From UBA964 sp037444685 (GTDB taxonomy: Bacteria; Pseudomonadota; Gammaproteobacteria; Steroidobacterales; Steroidobacteraceae), in the NCBI GenBank assembly GCA_037444685.1, contig JBBILX010000002.1, positions 186,001 through 250,000 on the forward strand: a stretch of DNA of 64,000 nucleotides. The letters run 5' to 3'. A model generated the notes under the pieces. The model did no database searches. It saw only the letters and a list, made by a program, of their open reading frames with translations, and had not been told where the DNA came from. Made by a program: the position numbers and the translations under genes. Position 1 is the first letter of the stretch. Each line of letters begins with the position of its first letter. This document shows positions 26,601-34,336 of this stretch, piece by piece.

Positions 26601-27232
26601 CGGGCGCGCTGCTGCAGCAGTTCGCGAATGCGGACGCGGAGCCACTCCGCATCGACTTGACCGTCAGCCTCGCCCGCGGCCAGTCCGCCCTCGAGCGCGC
26701 TGATGGTGCGCGCGAGCTGGCGATGATCGCGGGCCGAAGGCGCGGTCCACTCGAACGGCGGGCGGCGCGCCGCGCCGACCCGACGCAGGACGTCCTCGAT
26801 CATGCCCGCAAGGCCGAGCCGGCGGCCGTCCTCGGGCGTGTAGATCTTCTCGACGCCGTGGCGCTCGAGCGCCACGATCTCGTCTGGAGCGATCGTGCCG
26901 CCGCCGCCGACGACGACCCGGATGTGCTCGCAGTCGAGTTCGCGCAGCATGTCGACCATGTAAGCGAAGTACTCGTTGTGTCCGCCCTGGTAGGAGCTGA
27001 CGGCGATGCCGTCCGCATCCTCCTGGATCGCGGCACGAACGATGTCGGCCACCGATCGGTTATGGCCGAGGTGCACGACCTCGGCCCCGTGGCTCTGCAG
27101 CAGCCGTCGGATCATGTTGATCGCGGCGTCATGACCGTCGAACAGCGATGCAGCGCTGACGAAACGCAGGGGCGCGCGGCGTGCCAGCGGCGCCTCGCGC
27201 CGGGCCTCGGGCAAGCGAGGTTGACTGCTCAT
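23699..27232 (-). CDS. icmF: fused isobutyryl-CoA mutase (IcmF): B12-binding, G3E GTPase and mutase domains
   Basis: IcmF is an adenosylcobalamin-dependent acyl-CoA mutase with a built-in G-protein chaperone. It interconverts isobutyryl-CoA and n-butyryl-CoA, and some members also act on isovaleryl/pivalyl-CoA. The 1177-residue protein has three parts. An N-terminal B12-binding domain spans about 20-155 (lower-ligand His in LFDGHDAAINM). A MeaB-like GTPase has P-loop GTGGAGKSS at 236-244 and guanine motif NKFEKRG. A C-terminal TIM-barrel mutase contains PYTAGVYPYR and RMFAGEGAPERTNRRFHYL. The order B12-GTPase-mutase separates it from methylmalonyl-CoA mutase. It is divergent from a TetR gene with an operator in the shared promoter. 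Confidence 0.93.
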   Translation of the reverse strand: MSSQPRLPEARREAPLARRAPLRFVSAASLFDGHDAAINMIRRLLQSHGAEVVHLGHNRSVADIVRAAIQEDADGIAVSSYQGGHNEYFAYMVDMLRELDCEHIRVVVGGGGTIAPDEIVALERHGVEKIYTPEDGRRLGLAGMIEDVLRRVGAARRPPFEWTAPSARDHRQLARTISALEGGLAAGEADGQVDAEWLRVRIRELLQQRAREQAGNVRPLPGVAGPVLAPVIGITGTGGAGKSSLTDELLQRFVRHFPERQIAVVAVDPTRRRSGGALLGDRIRMNSLAADNIFMRSLATRRQNLATSAVLRDVIDLYRAVGFDLVIVETAGIGQSDTEIVDLVDLPIYVMTSDYGAASQLEKIDMLDFAELIVLNKFEKRGAEDALRDVRKQWRRNHAERAGIADADVPVFPTIASRFNDPGVNRLFAVICGRIGWPVADPGPVEFRSREPLIPGNRIRYLAEIAEGGRRARERIAAQVDAARRAHGHYESLKALHDPPLPAPLEPYPQTALEAGTADATRLELRAAYNRALEEIGPDGVGELRAWPARVAAVSVDRYSYRVRDTVVCGENYTETLSRNRVPKIAAPRFREWGEILHFVLTENLPGAYPYTAGVYPYRREEEEPIRMFAGEGAPERTNRRFHYLARGQAATRLSTAFDSTTLYGEDPDLRPDIYGRTGNSGVSIATLDDMKKLYSGFDLCSPSTSVSMTINGPAPILLAMFMNTAIDQRVERYLKREGRWPAAERRIAELHAAMRARGASVPAYKGDLPEGHDGSGLALLGITGEELIAPAVLTEAEYARLRDEALTLVRGTVQADILKEDQAQNTCIFSTEFAMRMMGDVQQFFIDHGVRNFYSVSISGYHIAEAGANPISQLAFTLSNGFTIVEYYLARGMKVDDFAPNLSFFFSNGMDAEYAVIGRVARRIWARAMRERYGAGPRSQMLKYHIQTSGRSLHAREIQFNDIRTTLQALYALLDNCNSLHTNAYDEALTTPTEESVRRAVAIQLIINRELGLNRNQNPWQGSFLVEYLTDMVEEAVYREFEAISERGGTLGAMETMYQRGKIQEESLHYETLKHDGRLPIIGVNTFLSDTDAVAEHMQAALIRSTEEEKQGQVAAVRAFQQRNTQRSPAAIEALQQVAARGGNIFAELMNAVKYCSLGQITRGLYAVGGQYRRNV

Positions 27233-27235
27233 GCC

Positions 27236-27263
27236 TCGACAATACCCTACCCGTTGGTAGAAT
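27236..27263 (+). promoter_or_regulatory. promoter of the TetR gene beside icmF
   Basis: TCGACA (27236-27241) and TAGAAT (27258-27263) are separated by 16 bases. The expected start falls at about the ATG at 27271, so the mRNA may be leaderless. The palindrome at 27247-27260 covers the spacer and the first bases of the -10 element. Confidence 0.45.
27247..27260. promoter_or_regulatory. probable TetR operator in the icmF/TetR divergent promoter
   Basis: CTACC-CGTT-GGTAG is a perfect inverted repeat in the 38-nt gap between the two start codons. A third CTACC half-site follows at 27265-27269. Position inside the promoter suggests autorepression of the TetR gene and control of icmF. The assignment to this TetR protein is by adjacency. 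Confidence 0.5.
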
Positions 27264-27270
27264 GCTACCG

Positions 27271-27960
27271 ATGAGTAACATCTCGCCCTGGCCGGCCGCC
27301 CGTTCGCGGGACCGGAGCCGAAGCACGAAGCGCGAGGCCGTGATCCGCACGGCCGCGCGCGAATTCAACCGGCGCGGCTTCCACAACACCTCGCTGGACG
27401 ACATCGCGGCGGCCCTCAACGTCTCCAAGCCGACCGTCTACTACTACGTCGAGAGCAAGGAACAGCTGCTGTTCGAGTGCTTCCTGGCCGGCCTCGAGCC
27501 GATCCGCGCCGCCTTCGCCGAGGCCGGCCGCCGCGACGCGCCAGCGCGAGAACGGCTCGCCGAAGTATTGCGCCGCTACGCGGCCGCGATCGCCTCCGAG
27601 TACGGCTGGTGCATGGTGCGCGCCGAAGACCAGGACCTCGGAGCCTCGCTGAGCGGTCACATCAAGGCGCTGAAGTCCGAGATCGACCAGGGAATCCGCC
27701 GTCTGCTCGTCGAGGGCATGCGCGACGGTTCGATCGCGCCTTGCGATCCCAAGATGACGGCGTTCGCGTTTGCCGGCGCGCTGAACTGGATAGCGCACTG
27801 GTACCGCGACAATCAGGCCCTGACGCCGCGCGAGATCGGCGACGCCTTCGTGCAGTTGTTCGAGCGCGGCATCGCGCCGCGCGCATCGCGCGCTGACAGG
27901 GCCCCTCGCGTGCAGCGGACGCGACGCCGGCCGCCGCTGCCGCGCGAGATTGCGAGATAG
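27271..27960 (+). CDS. TetR-family transcriptional regulator
   Basis: This 229-residue regulator has an N-terminal helix-turn-helix: TAAREFNRRGFHNTSLDDIAAALNVSKPTVYYYVESKEQLLFECF at about residues 27-72. An all-helical ligand-binding domain and a basic tail follow. An in-frame ATG nine bases upstream is also possible. Divergent pairing with icmF and closeness to thiolase and enoyl-CoA hydratase genes suggest an acyl-CoA ligand. This is inference, as no ligand can be read from sequence. Confidence 0.88.
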   Translation: MSNISPWPAARSRDRSRSTKREAVIRTAAREFNRRGFHNTSLDDIAAALNVSKPTVYYYVESKEQLLFECFLAGLEPIRAAFAEAGRRDAPARERLAEVLRRYAAAIASEYGWCMVRAEDQDLGASLSGHIKALKSEIDQGIRRLLVEGMRDGSIAPCDPKMTAFAFAGALNWIAHWYRDNQALTPREIGDAFVQLFERGIAPRASRADRAPRVQRTRRRPPLPREIAR

Positions 27961-28000
27961 GCTCTAGAATCCGCTGTCCCATCCGTCCAGAGGCTCCACC

Positions 28001-29179
28001 ATGTCCGACCCCATCGTCATCGTCTCGGCGCGCCGCACCCCGATCGGCGCTTTCCAGGGCGCGCTAGCCGGCGCGACTGCGCCACAGCTTGGCGCCGCCG
28101 CGATACGTGCCGCCATCGAATCCGCCGGGCTCGAGGGCACGGACATCGGCGAAGTCATCATGGGCTGCGTGCTGCCGGCCGGTCTCGGCCAGGCCCCTGC
28201 GCGCCAGGCGGCGCTCGCCGCGGGCGTTCCCGCCCGCTCCCCGGCCACGACCATCAACAAGATGTGCGGCTCGGGTCTCAAGGCGATCATGATGGCGGCC
28301 GACCAGATCAGCGCCGGCGACGCCGAGATCGTGGTCGCGGGCGGACTCGAGTCGATGACGAATGCCCCCTACCTGCTCCCGAAAGCCCGCGGCGGCTACC
28401 GCATGGGCCACGGCGAGATTCTCGACCACATGTTCTACGACGGGCTGCAGAGCCCCTTCGATGGGCAACTCATGGGCTGCTTCGCCGAGAACACCGCCGA
28501 CAAGTACGGTTTCTCGCGCGCCGATCAGGATGCCTTCGCGGCCGAATCGGTCCGCCGTGCACTCGCGGCGCTCGAAGGCGGTCACTTCGACGCCGAAGTC
28601 GTGCCGGTCACGGTGAAGGGCCGCAAGGGTGAGACAGTCGTGGCGAAGGACGAGACGCCGTTCACCTGCGACATCGCCAAGATTCCGCAACTGAAGCCCG
28701 CGTTCCGCCAGGACGGCACCGTGACGGCCGCTTCCTCTTCTTCGATATCGGACGGAGCCGCGGCGGTTGTCGTCATGCGCCAGTCCACTGCCGCGGCGCG
28801 CGGTCTCGCCCCGCTGGCGCGCATCGTTGCCAAGGCCAGCCATGCACAGGCCCCCGAATGGTTCACGACGGCGCCGGCTGGCGCCATCCGCAAAGTCCTC
28901 GAGCGCGCCGGCTGGCAGGCTGGCGAAGTCGATCTCTGGGAGGTCAACGAGGCCTTCGCGGCGGTCGCCATGGCCGCGATGCGCGAAATCGGCATCGATC
29001 CCTCGCGACTGAACGTCAACGGTGGGGCCTGTGCGCTCGGGCATCCGGTGGGCGCGACGGGAGCGCGCATCGTCACGACCCTGCTGCACGCCCTGCGGCG
29101 ACGTGGCGGACGTCGTGGCGTCGCCTCGTTGTGCATCGGCGGCGGCGAGGCCACCGCGATCGCGGTCGAGATGCTCTGA
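28001..29179 (+). CDS. acetyl-CoA acetyltransferase (thiolase II)
   Basis: This 392-residue thiolase condenses or cleaves acetoacetyl-CoA and related short 3-ketoacyl-CoAs. The acyl-accepting cysteine is Cys89 in TTINKMCGSGLKAIM. The second active-site motifs are VNEAFAAVAMAAM and the C-terminal NVNGGACALGHPVGATGARI followed by CIGGGEATAI. Length and motifs fit the AtoB/PhaA biosynthetic or degradative group. The enoyl-CoA hydratase gene begins one base after its stop, so the two are co-expressed. Confidence 0.93.
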   Translation: MSDPIVIVSARRTPIGAFQGALAGATAPQLGAAAIRAAIESAGLEGTDIGEVIMGCVLPAGLGQAPARQAALAAGVPARSPATTINKMCGSGLKAIMMAADQISAGDAEIVVAGGLESMTNAPYLLPKARGGYRMGHGEILDHMFYDGLQSPFDGQLMGCFAENTADKYGFSRADQDAFAAESVRRALAALEGGHFDAEVVPVTVKGRKGETVVAKDETPFTCDIAKIPQLKPAFRQDGTVTAASSSSISDGAAAVVVMRQSTAAARGLAPLARIVAKASHAQAPEWFTTAPAGAIRKVLERAGWQAGEVDLWEVNEAFAAVAMAAMREIGIDPSRLNVNGGACALGHPVGATGARIVTTLLHALRRRGGRRGVASLCIGGGEATAIAVEML

Positions 29180-29180
29180 C

Positions 29181-29969
29181 GTGCCGTCCGGGCCGCGCCG
29201 TGTGCACTGCGACATCGATGCGCGCGGCGTCGCGACGCTGACGCTCGCTCGGCCGCAGCGGCACAATGCGCTCGACACGCCGCTGATTGCCGACCTGCAC
29301 GCCGCGCTCGCCAAGCTCGCCGTGCGCCGCGTGCGTCTGCTGCTGCTGCGCGCCGAGGGCCGCAGCTTCTGTGCCGGCGCCGACCTAGACGAGATGGCCG
29401 CGATGGCTGGCGCCGCACCCGAGCAGAATCTCGCCGCTGCGCTGGCGCTGGCGCGCATGCTGCAGGCTCTCGATGAGTTCCCGGCGCCGACGGTCGCCTG
29501 CGTGCAGGGCAACGCTTTTGGCGGCGGAGTCGGCCTCATCGCCTGCTGCGACGTCGCCGTGTGTGTCGAGGCGGCCCGTTTCGCGCTGACCGAGGTGCGA
29601 TTGGGGCTCGTGCCCGCCACCATCTCGCCGCACGTCGTCGCGGCCATCGGCGCACGCGCTGCGCGCCGCTGGTTCCTGACCGGTGAGTCGTTCGACGCGC
29701 GTGCCGCGCGCGCGGCGGGTCTCGTGCACGAGGTCGTCACGGCCGAAGCCTTCGAAGCCGCGGTTGGGATGCTCGTCGAGGCGCTGCTCGCCGGTGGGCC
29801 CGCGGCCCAGCAGGAGGCCAAGGACCTGATCCGCGAAGTCGCTGGCCGCGCGCCCGACGAGGCGCTGCGACGCTCGACGAGCCATCGGCTCGCGAGGCTG
29901 CGCGCCTCGCGCGAGGGACGCGAGGGTGTCGCGGCCTTTCTCGGGAAACGCGCGCCGGACTGGCGCTGA
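29181..29969 (+). CDS. enoyl-CoA hydratase/isomerase, methylglutaconyl-CoA hydratase-like (LiuC type)
   Basis: This 262-residue crotonase-fold enzyme has oxyanion-hole segments SFCAGADLDEM and GNAFGGGVGLIACCDVAV. The catalytic glutamate region ALTEVRLGLVPATISPHVVAAIG, with the PATISP signature, is typical of 3-methylglutaconyl-CoA hydratases of leucine catabolism. I use the GTG start at 29181, immediately after the thiolase stop codon. Further-upstream frame is inside thiolase. Neighbours (thiolase, SDR, ETF-QO) fit degradation of branched or short acyl-CoAs, though other liu genes are absent. Confidence 0.85.
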   Translation: MPSGPRRVHCDIDARGVATLTLARPQRHNALDTPLIADLHAALAKLAVRRVRLLLLRAEGRSFCAGADLDEMAAMAGAAPEQNLAAALALARMLQALDEFPAPTVACVQGNAFGGGVGLIACCDVAVCVEAARFALTEVRLGLVPATISPHVVAAIGARAARRWFLTGESFDARAARAAGLVHEVVTAEAFEAAVGMLVEALLAGGPAAQQEAKDLIREVAGRAPDEALRRSTSHRLARLRASREGREGVAAFLGKRAPDWR

Positions 29970-29992
29970 TCCATGCACCGACGGAGTCGCAA

Positions 29993-30760
29993 ATGAACAT
30001 CCAGCAAGCGCGCGCGGTCATCACCGGCGGAGCCTCGGGACTGGGCCATGCGGTCGCCAGCCATTTTGCGAGCCTCGGCGCCCGCGTGACGCTGCTCGAC
30101 GTGCAGGAGGGACCCGGCCAGAAGGCGGCCGCGGGACTCGGCGCGGTCGCGTCGTTCGTCCGCTGCGACGTCACCTCGGAGGCCGAGGTCGAGGCGGCGA
30201 TGCAGACGGCGGCGGAGCGCATGGGGGGCATCAACCTGCTCGTCAACTGTGCCGGAGTCGCCGGCTCGGCCAAGGTGTTCGGCCGGAGCGGGCCGATGGC
30301 CGGCGACTACTTCGCCAAGGTCGTGCAGATCAACCTGATCGGAACCTTCCTGTGCGACAAGGCCGCCGCGGCCTGGATGCAGAAGAACACGCCGAACGCG
30401 GACGGCGAACGCGGTGTGATCGTCCACACCTCGTCGGTCGCGGCCTTCGAGGGCCAGATCGGTCAGGTTGCCTACTCGGCCACCAAGGCCGGCGTCATCG
30501 GCATGACGCTGCCGCTGGCTCGCGAGCTGGCCCAGTACGGGATCCGCGTGCTGTCGATCGCGCCGGGTGTATTCCGCACACCGATGGTCGCGGGACTGCC
30601 GCCAGAGGTCCAGGATTCGCTCGGCAAGCAGGTGCCGTTCCCGGCGCGCCTCGGCCGGCCCGAGGAGTACGCGCGCCTCGTGCAGTCGATCTTCGAGATT
30701 GCGATGCTCAATGGCGAGGTGATCAGACTCGACGGGGCGATCCGCATGCAGCCGCGTTGA
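29993..30760 (+). CDS. short-chain dehydrogenase, 3-hydroxyacyl-CoA dehydrogenase type II-like
   Basis: This 255-residue NAD(H)-dependent SDR has cofactor motif TGGASGLG near the N-terminus, NCAGVAG, the catalytic Ser in HTSSVAAFEGQIGQVAYSATKAG with Tyr and Lys (YSATK), and APGVFRTPM. The 30-residue insertion around TPNADGERGVIVHTSSVAA and the ending GEVIRLDGAIRMQPR resemble type II 3-hydroxyacyl-CoA dehydrogenase (HSD17B10 group). It therefore likely supplies the dehydrogenase step beside the hydratase and thiolase. Confidence 0.87.
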   Translation: MNIQQARAVITGGASGLGHAVASHFASLGARVTLLDVQEGPGQKAAAGLGAVASFVRCDVTSEAEVEAAMQTAAERMGGINLLVNCAGVAGSAKVFGRSGPMAGDYFAKVVQINLIGTFLCDKAAAAWMQKNTPNADGERGVIVHTSSVAAFEGQIGQVAYSATKAGVIGMTLPLARELAQYGIRVLSIAPGVFRTPMVAGLPPEVQDSLGKQVPFPARLGRPEEYARLVQSIFEIAMLNGEVIRLDGAIRMQPR

Positions 30761-30790
30761 GCGCAGCCTGGAACACGGAGACACGAGGCA

Positions 30791-32401
30791 ATGAACGCAG
30801 CGATCGAACGTGACGTCATGGAGTACGACGTGGTCATCGTCGGCGGCGGGCCGGCGGGGCTCGCCTGCGCGATCCGTCTGAAGCGGAAGAAACCTGATCT
30901 GGCGGTCTGCGTACTCGAGAAGGCCTCGGCGGTCGGTGCGCACGCCCTCTCCGGCGCCGTGCTAGAGCCGGGACCGCTCGATGAACTCGCGCCCGAGTGG
31001 CGCGACTCGCCGCCCGGCATCTGCGTGCCGGCGAAGCGCGACGAGTTCGCCTTCCTGACCGCCACGGGCCGCATCCGCCTGCCGACGCCGCCGCAGCAGC
31101 ACAATGCCGGGAACTTCATCCTCTCGCTCGGTCTGCTGACTCCCTGGCTGGCGCAGAAGGCCGAAGCGCTCGGCGTCGACGTGTTCGCCGGATTCGCCGC
31201 CGCGCAACCGCTCTTCAATGACGACGGCTCGGTGGCCGGCGTGCAGATCGGCGACATGGGCGTCGAGAAGTCGGGCGAGCCGGGGCCGGGCTATGCCCCG
31301 GGTCCGGAAGTGCGGGCCCGGATCACGGTGCTCGCCGAGGGCGCGCGCGGCAGCGTCACCAAGCAGCTGATCCGGCGCTTCGAGCTCGACCGCGACAGCG
31401 ATCCGCAGACTTACGGACTGGGCTTCAAGGAACTCTGGCAGCTACCTGAGGGTCGCGTCGAGCCGGGCTTGATTCAGCACACCATCGGCTGGCCGCTCGA
31501 CGCGCGCACCTACGGCGGCAGCTTCCTCTATCACCTCGACAGCCACCGCATCTACATCGGCTTCGTGGTCGGTCTCGACTACGAGGATCCACGCCTGCGG
31601 CCGTTCGAGGCATTCCAGCAGTTCAAGCACCACCCGAGCATCCGTCCGTTGCTCGAGGGCGGCGAGATCCTGGCGGCCGGCGCGCGTACGATCGCCGCCG
31701 GCGGCTGGCAGTCGCTGCCGCGACTCGAGATGCCCGGCGCAATGCTGATCGGCGACGCGGCCGGCACGCTCAACGTGCCCAAGATCAAGGGCATCCATCA
31801 GGCGCTGCGCAGCGGCATGCTGGCAGCGGACCACCTGGCCGAGACCGGCCAACCCTCGGGCTTCGATGCGCGCTGGCGCGCTTCGCCGGGTGGCGAGGAG
31901 TTGCGTCGCGTGCGCAACATCAAGCCCGGCTTCAAGCGTGGCCTCTGGTTCGGCCTCGCGAATGCGGCGCTCGAGACGCTGACGCGCGGCGCACTGCCCT
32001 GGACGCTGCGCAACCAGGCACCGCATGCCGCGCTGCGCCGACTCGATGAATACGAATCGCCACAGCGGAACTGGGTCGAGCGCACGCTGCCGCCGCGCGA
32101 CCGGCTCGCCTCGGTGTTCTTCGCCAACAATTCCCACGAAGAGAATCAGCCGGTCCATCTCAAGGTCGCCGACACGAGCATCTGCGCGACTCGCTGCGCG
32201 ACCGAGTTCGGCAACCCTTGCGAGAATTTCTGCCCTGCCCACGTGTACGAGATGGTCGACGACGGGACGGGAGGCAAGCGGCTGCAGATCAACGCGGCGA
32301 ACTGCGTTCACTGCAAGGCCTGCGACATCAAGGATCCCTACCAGATCATCAACTGGACCACGCCGGAGGGCGGCTCGGGCCCGATCTACCAGTCCCTCTG
32401 A
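30791..32401 (+). CDS. electron transfer flavoprotein-ubiquinone oxidoreductase
   Basis: ETF-QO is a membrane-bound flavo-iron-sulfur protein that passes electrons from acyl-CoA dehydrogenases via ETF to ubiquinone. The 536-residue protein has the FAD motif VIVGGGPAGLACAIRL near residue 16, the quinone-region GLGFKELWQLP and a C-terminal [4Fe-4S] ferredoxin-like domain (CATEFGNPCENFCPAHVYE, CVHCKACDIKDPYQIINW). Length is typical. It ends the acyl-CoA block and overlaps zapE by one base. The etfAB genes are not in the window. Confidence 0.95.
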   Translation: MNAAIERDVMEYDVVIVGGGPAGLACAIRLKRKKPDLAVCVLEKASAVGAHALSGAVLEPGPLDELAPEWRDSPPGICVPAKRDEFAFLTATGRIRLPTPPQQHNAGNFILSLGLLTPWLAQKAEALGVDVFAGFAAAQPLFNDDGSVAGVQIGDMGVEKSGEPGPGYAPGPEVRARITVLAEGARGSVTKQLIRRFELDRDSDPQTYGLGFKELWQLPEGRVEPGLIQHTIGWPLDARTYGGSFLYHLDSHRIYIGFVVGLDYEDPRLRPFEAFQQFKHHPSIRPLLEGGEILAAGARTIAAGGWQSLPRLEMPGAMLIGDAAGTLNVPKIKGIHQALRSGMLAADHLAETGQPSGFDARWRASPGGEELRRVRNIKPGFKRGLWFGLANAALETLTRGALPWTLRNQAPHAALRRLDEYESPQRNWVERTLPPRDRLASVFFANNSHEENQPVHLKVADTSICATRCATEFGNPCENFCPAHVYEMVDDGTGGKRLQINAANCVHCKACDIKDPYQIINWTTPEGGSGPIYQSL

Positions 32402-33507
32402 TGCCGGACGGCCACTCAGCCCCGCTGCGCGAGCGGTATGCGACCGAGATCGCCGTGCGCGGCTTTCGCAGCGATCCAGCGCAACTGCGCGCCATCGACA
32501 GGCTCGACAGGTTGCGGCGCGCGCTGCTGCGCTCCGAGCCCGGCACGGCGGGTGGGCTTTGGCGCCGCCTCACGGGGCGCCAGGCGCTGGCACCGCGCGG
32601 GGTCTACCTCTGGGGCGGCGTCGGCCGCGGCAAGACCTGGATCATGGACCTCTTCTTCCAGAGTCTGCCGCTGGCGCAGAAGCGCCGCTATCACTTCCAC
32701 CGGTTCATGCACGAGGTTCACGCCGAGCTGCGCGAGCATCGCCACAACGCCGATCCGCTTGCGCGGGTCGCCGCAGGGATCGCCGACCGCACCCGGGTGC
32801 TCTGCTTCGACGAACTGTTCGTCAGCGACATTGCCGATGCTATGCTGCTCGGCGGCCTTTTCCGCCACCTGCTCGACCGCGGCGTCGCGCTCGTGGTCAC
32901 CTCGAACGTCCCGCCGCGCGCGCTCTATCGCGACGGCCTGCAGCGCCAGCGCTTCATGCCGGCGATCGAACTGCTCGAACAGCGGCTCGACGTGCTCAGC
33001 GTCGACGGCGGAGTCGACTACCGGCTGCGCCAGCTCACCCATGCACCGATCTATCTCGACAGTGCCGACCCGGCATCGCAGGCGGCCCTGGCGCGCCTGT
33101 TCGAGGAACTTGCCGACGGGCCCGGTGTCGAGGGCGGCCACATCGAGATCGAGGGTCGGCCGATCGCCGTGATCCGCCAGAGCGAGAATGTCGTCTGGTT
33201 CGACTTCGAGTCGATCTGCGAGGGTCCGCGCAGCCAGAACGACTACATCGAGATCGCGCGCGAGTATCAGGCGGTGATCGTCTCGGCCGTACCGGTGCTG
33301 AACGCTGCGACCGACAACGCCGCGCGCCGGTTCATCGCGCTCGTGGACGAGTTCTACGATCGCGCGGTCAAGTTGGCCGTGTCGGCCGCGGCGCGGCCCG
33401 ATGCCCTGTACTGCGGCGAGAGCCTGCGTTTCGAGTTCGAGCGCACGTCGAGCCGGCTGATCGAGATGCAGAGCGCGGAGTACCTCGCGCGCGAACACCG
33501 CGCCTGA
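32401..33507 (+). CDS. zapE: cell division ATPase ZapE (AFG1-like)
   Basis: ZapE is an AAA-type ATPase that associates with the divisome and destabilises FtsZ filaments under some conditions. The 368-residue protein shows Walker A GGVGRGKTWIMDLFF, the YHFHRFMHEVH motif and Walker B RVLCFDELFVSDIADAMLL. It also has VTSNVPPRALYRDGLQRQRFMPAI, all typical of the family. The ATG shares one base with the ETF-QO stop (TGATG), so I use 32401 and not the longer frame inside ETF-QO. Confidence 0.92.
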   Translation: MPDGHSAPLRERYATEIAVRGFRSDPAQLRAIDRLDRLRRALLRSEPGTAGGLWRRLTGRQALAPRGVYLWGGVGRGKTWIMDLFFQSLPLAQKRRYHFHRFMHEVHAELREHRHNADPLARVAAGIADRTRVLCFDELFVSDIADAMLLGGLFRHLLDRGVALVVTSNVPPRALYRDGLQRQRFMPAIELLEQRLDVLSVDGGVDYRLRQLTHAPIYLDSADPASQAALARLFEELADGPGVEGGHIEIEGRPIAVIRQSENVVWFDFESICEGPRSQNDYIEIAREYQAVIVSAVPVLNAATDNAARRFIALVDEFYDRAVKLAVSAAARPDALYCGESLRFEFERTSSRLIEMQSAEYLAREHRA

Positions 33508-33514
33508 GCGCACC

Positions 33515-34162
33515 TCACTCGAAGTCGGCCTGTTTCTCGGGCGCCGCGGCCGCGAAAGCGGGCAGCTCGAGACAGCGTGCCTCGATCGCGGCCAGCGTCG
33601 GATACGCAGCCGGGTCGACCCCGAAGCGGCGCGCAGCGTAGCACTGCGGCACCAGACAGCAGTCGGCGATCGTGGGCAGGTCTCCGTGCGCGAAGCGCCC
33701 GGTGCCGCGCTCCGTCGCGAGGCGCGTCTCGAGTGCCGCAAGACCGGTCGAGATCCAGTGCACCTGCCATGCGCGGATCCGGTCGTCGGTACAGCCCAGT
33801 TCGTCATGCAGGTAAAGGGTGACGCTGAGGTTCTGCAAGGGCTGGATGTCGCAGGCGATCAGTTGTGCGAGGCTGCGCACGCGGGCCCGACCCGCCGCGT
33901 CGGGCGGCAGCAGCGGCGGCTGCGGATGGGTCTCATCGAGATACTCCATGATCGCGAGCGACTGGGTCAGGATCCGTTCACCGTCGATCAGGGCCGGCAC
34001 CCGCCCCTGAGGATTGAGTCCGCGAAATGCCGCGCCATGCTGCTCGCCGCCGTCGCGGAGCAGATGAACGTAAGCCGGCACCCACGGCAGACGCTTGATC
34101 TCGAGCGCGATGCGCACGCGGTACGAGGCCGAGCTGCGGTGGTAGGTGTGCAGGGTGAGCAT
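33515..34162 (-). CDS. maiA: maleylacetoacetate isomerase (zeta-class glutathione S-transferase)
   Basis: This 215-residue GSH-dependent enzyme isomerises maleylacetoacetate to fumarylacetoacetate in tyrosine/homogentisate catabolism. The zeta-class signature SSASYRVRIALEIK is at residues 10-23, with the catalytic Ser-Ser-Ala motif. GLNPQGRVPALIDGERILTQSLAIMEYLDE and the C-terminal helical domain (LPTIADCCLVPQCYAARRF) follow. Fumarylacetoacetase and homogentisate dioxygenase are not adjacent, so it could serve another maleyl-type substrate. Confidence 0.88.
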   Translation of the reverse strand: MLTLHTYHRSSASYRVRIALEIKRLPWVPAYVHLLRDGGEQHGAAFRGLNPQGRVPALIDGERILTQSLAIMEYLDETHPQPPLLPPDAAGRARVRSLAQLIACDIQPLQNLSVTLYLHDELGCTDDRIRAWQVHWISTGLAALETRLATERGTGRFAHGDLPTIADCCLVPQCYAARRFGVDPAAYPTLAAIEARCLELPAFAAAAPEKQADFE

Positions 34163-34268
34163 GGCGATGGATCCCGCGCCGTTGATCCGGGAACGCGTCG
34201 CGAGAGTATAGGTCCGCGACCCTGCCGCGCGCGAAACAGGCGAAGAAAGGTCGTTGCGGCGGGGCGCC

Positions 34269-34274
34269 TATAAT
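34269..34274 (+). promoter_or_regulatory. consensus -10 element upstream of the NAD-glutamate dehydrogenase gene
   Basis: A perfect TATAAT lies 62 bases before the start codon in a GC-rich gap of 174 nt. No clear -35 hexamer stands at the right distance. Confidence 0.4.
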
Positions 34275-34336
34275 CCGCAGATTGGTCCGCCGAGACCGCC
34301 CGAGGCGCCTACGCCGGCCTCCTTGAGGAGCGACCC

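Noticed and set aside
28064..30943. A 959-codon reverse-strand open frame across the thiolase, hydratase and SDR genes
   Set aside because: It crosses three well-supported genes and their junctions and matches no family; an artefact of high GC.
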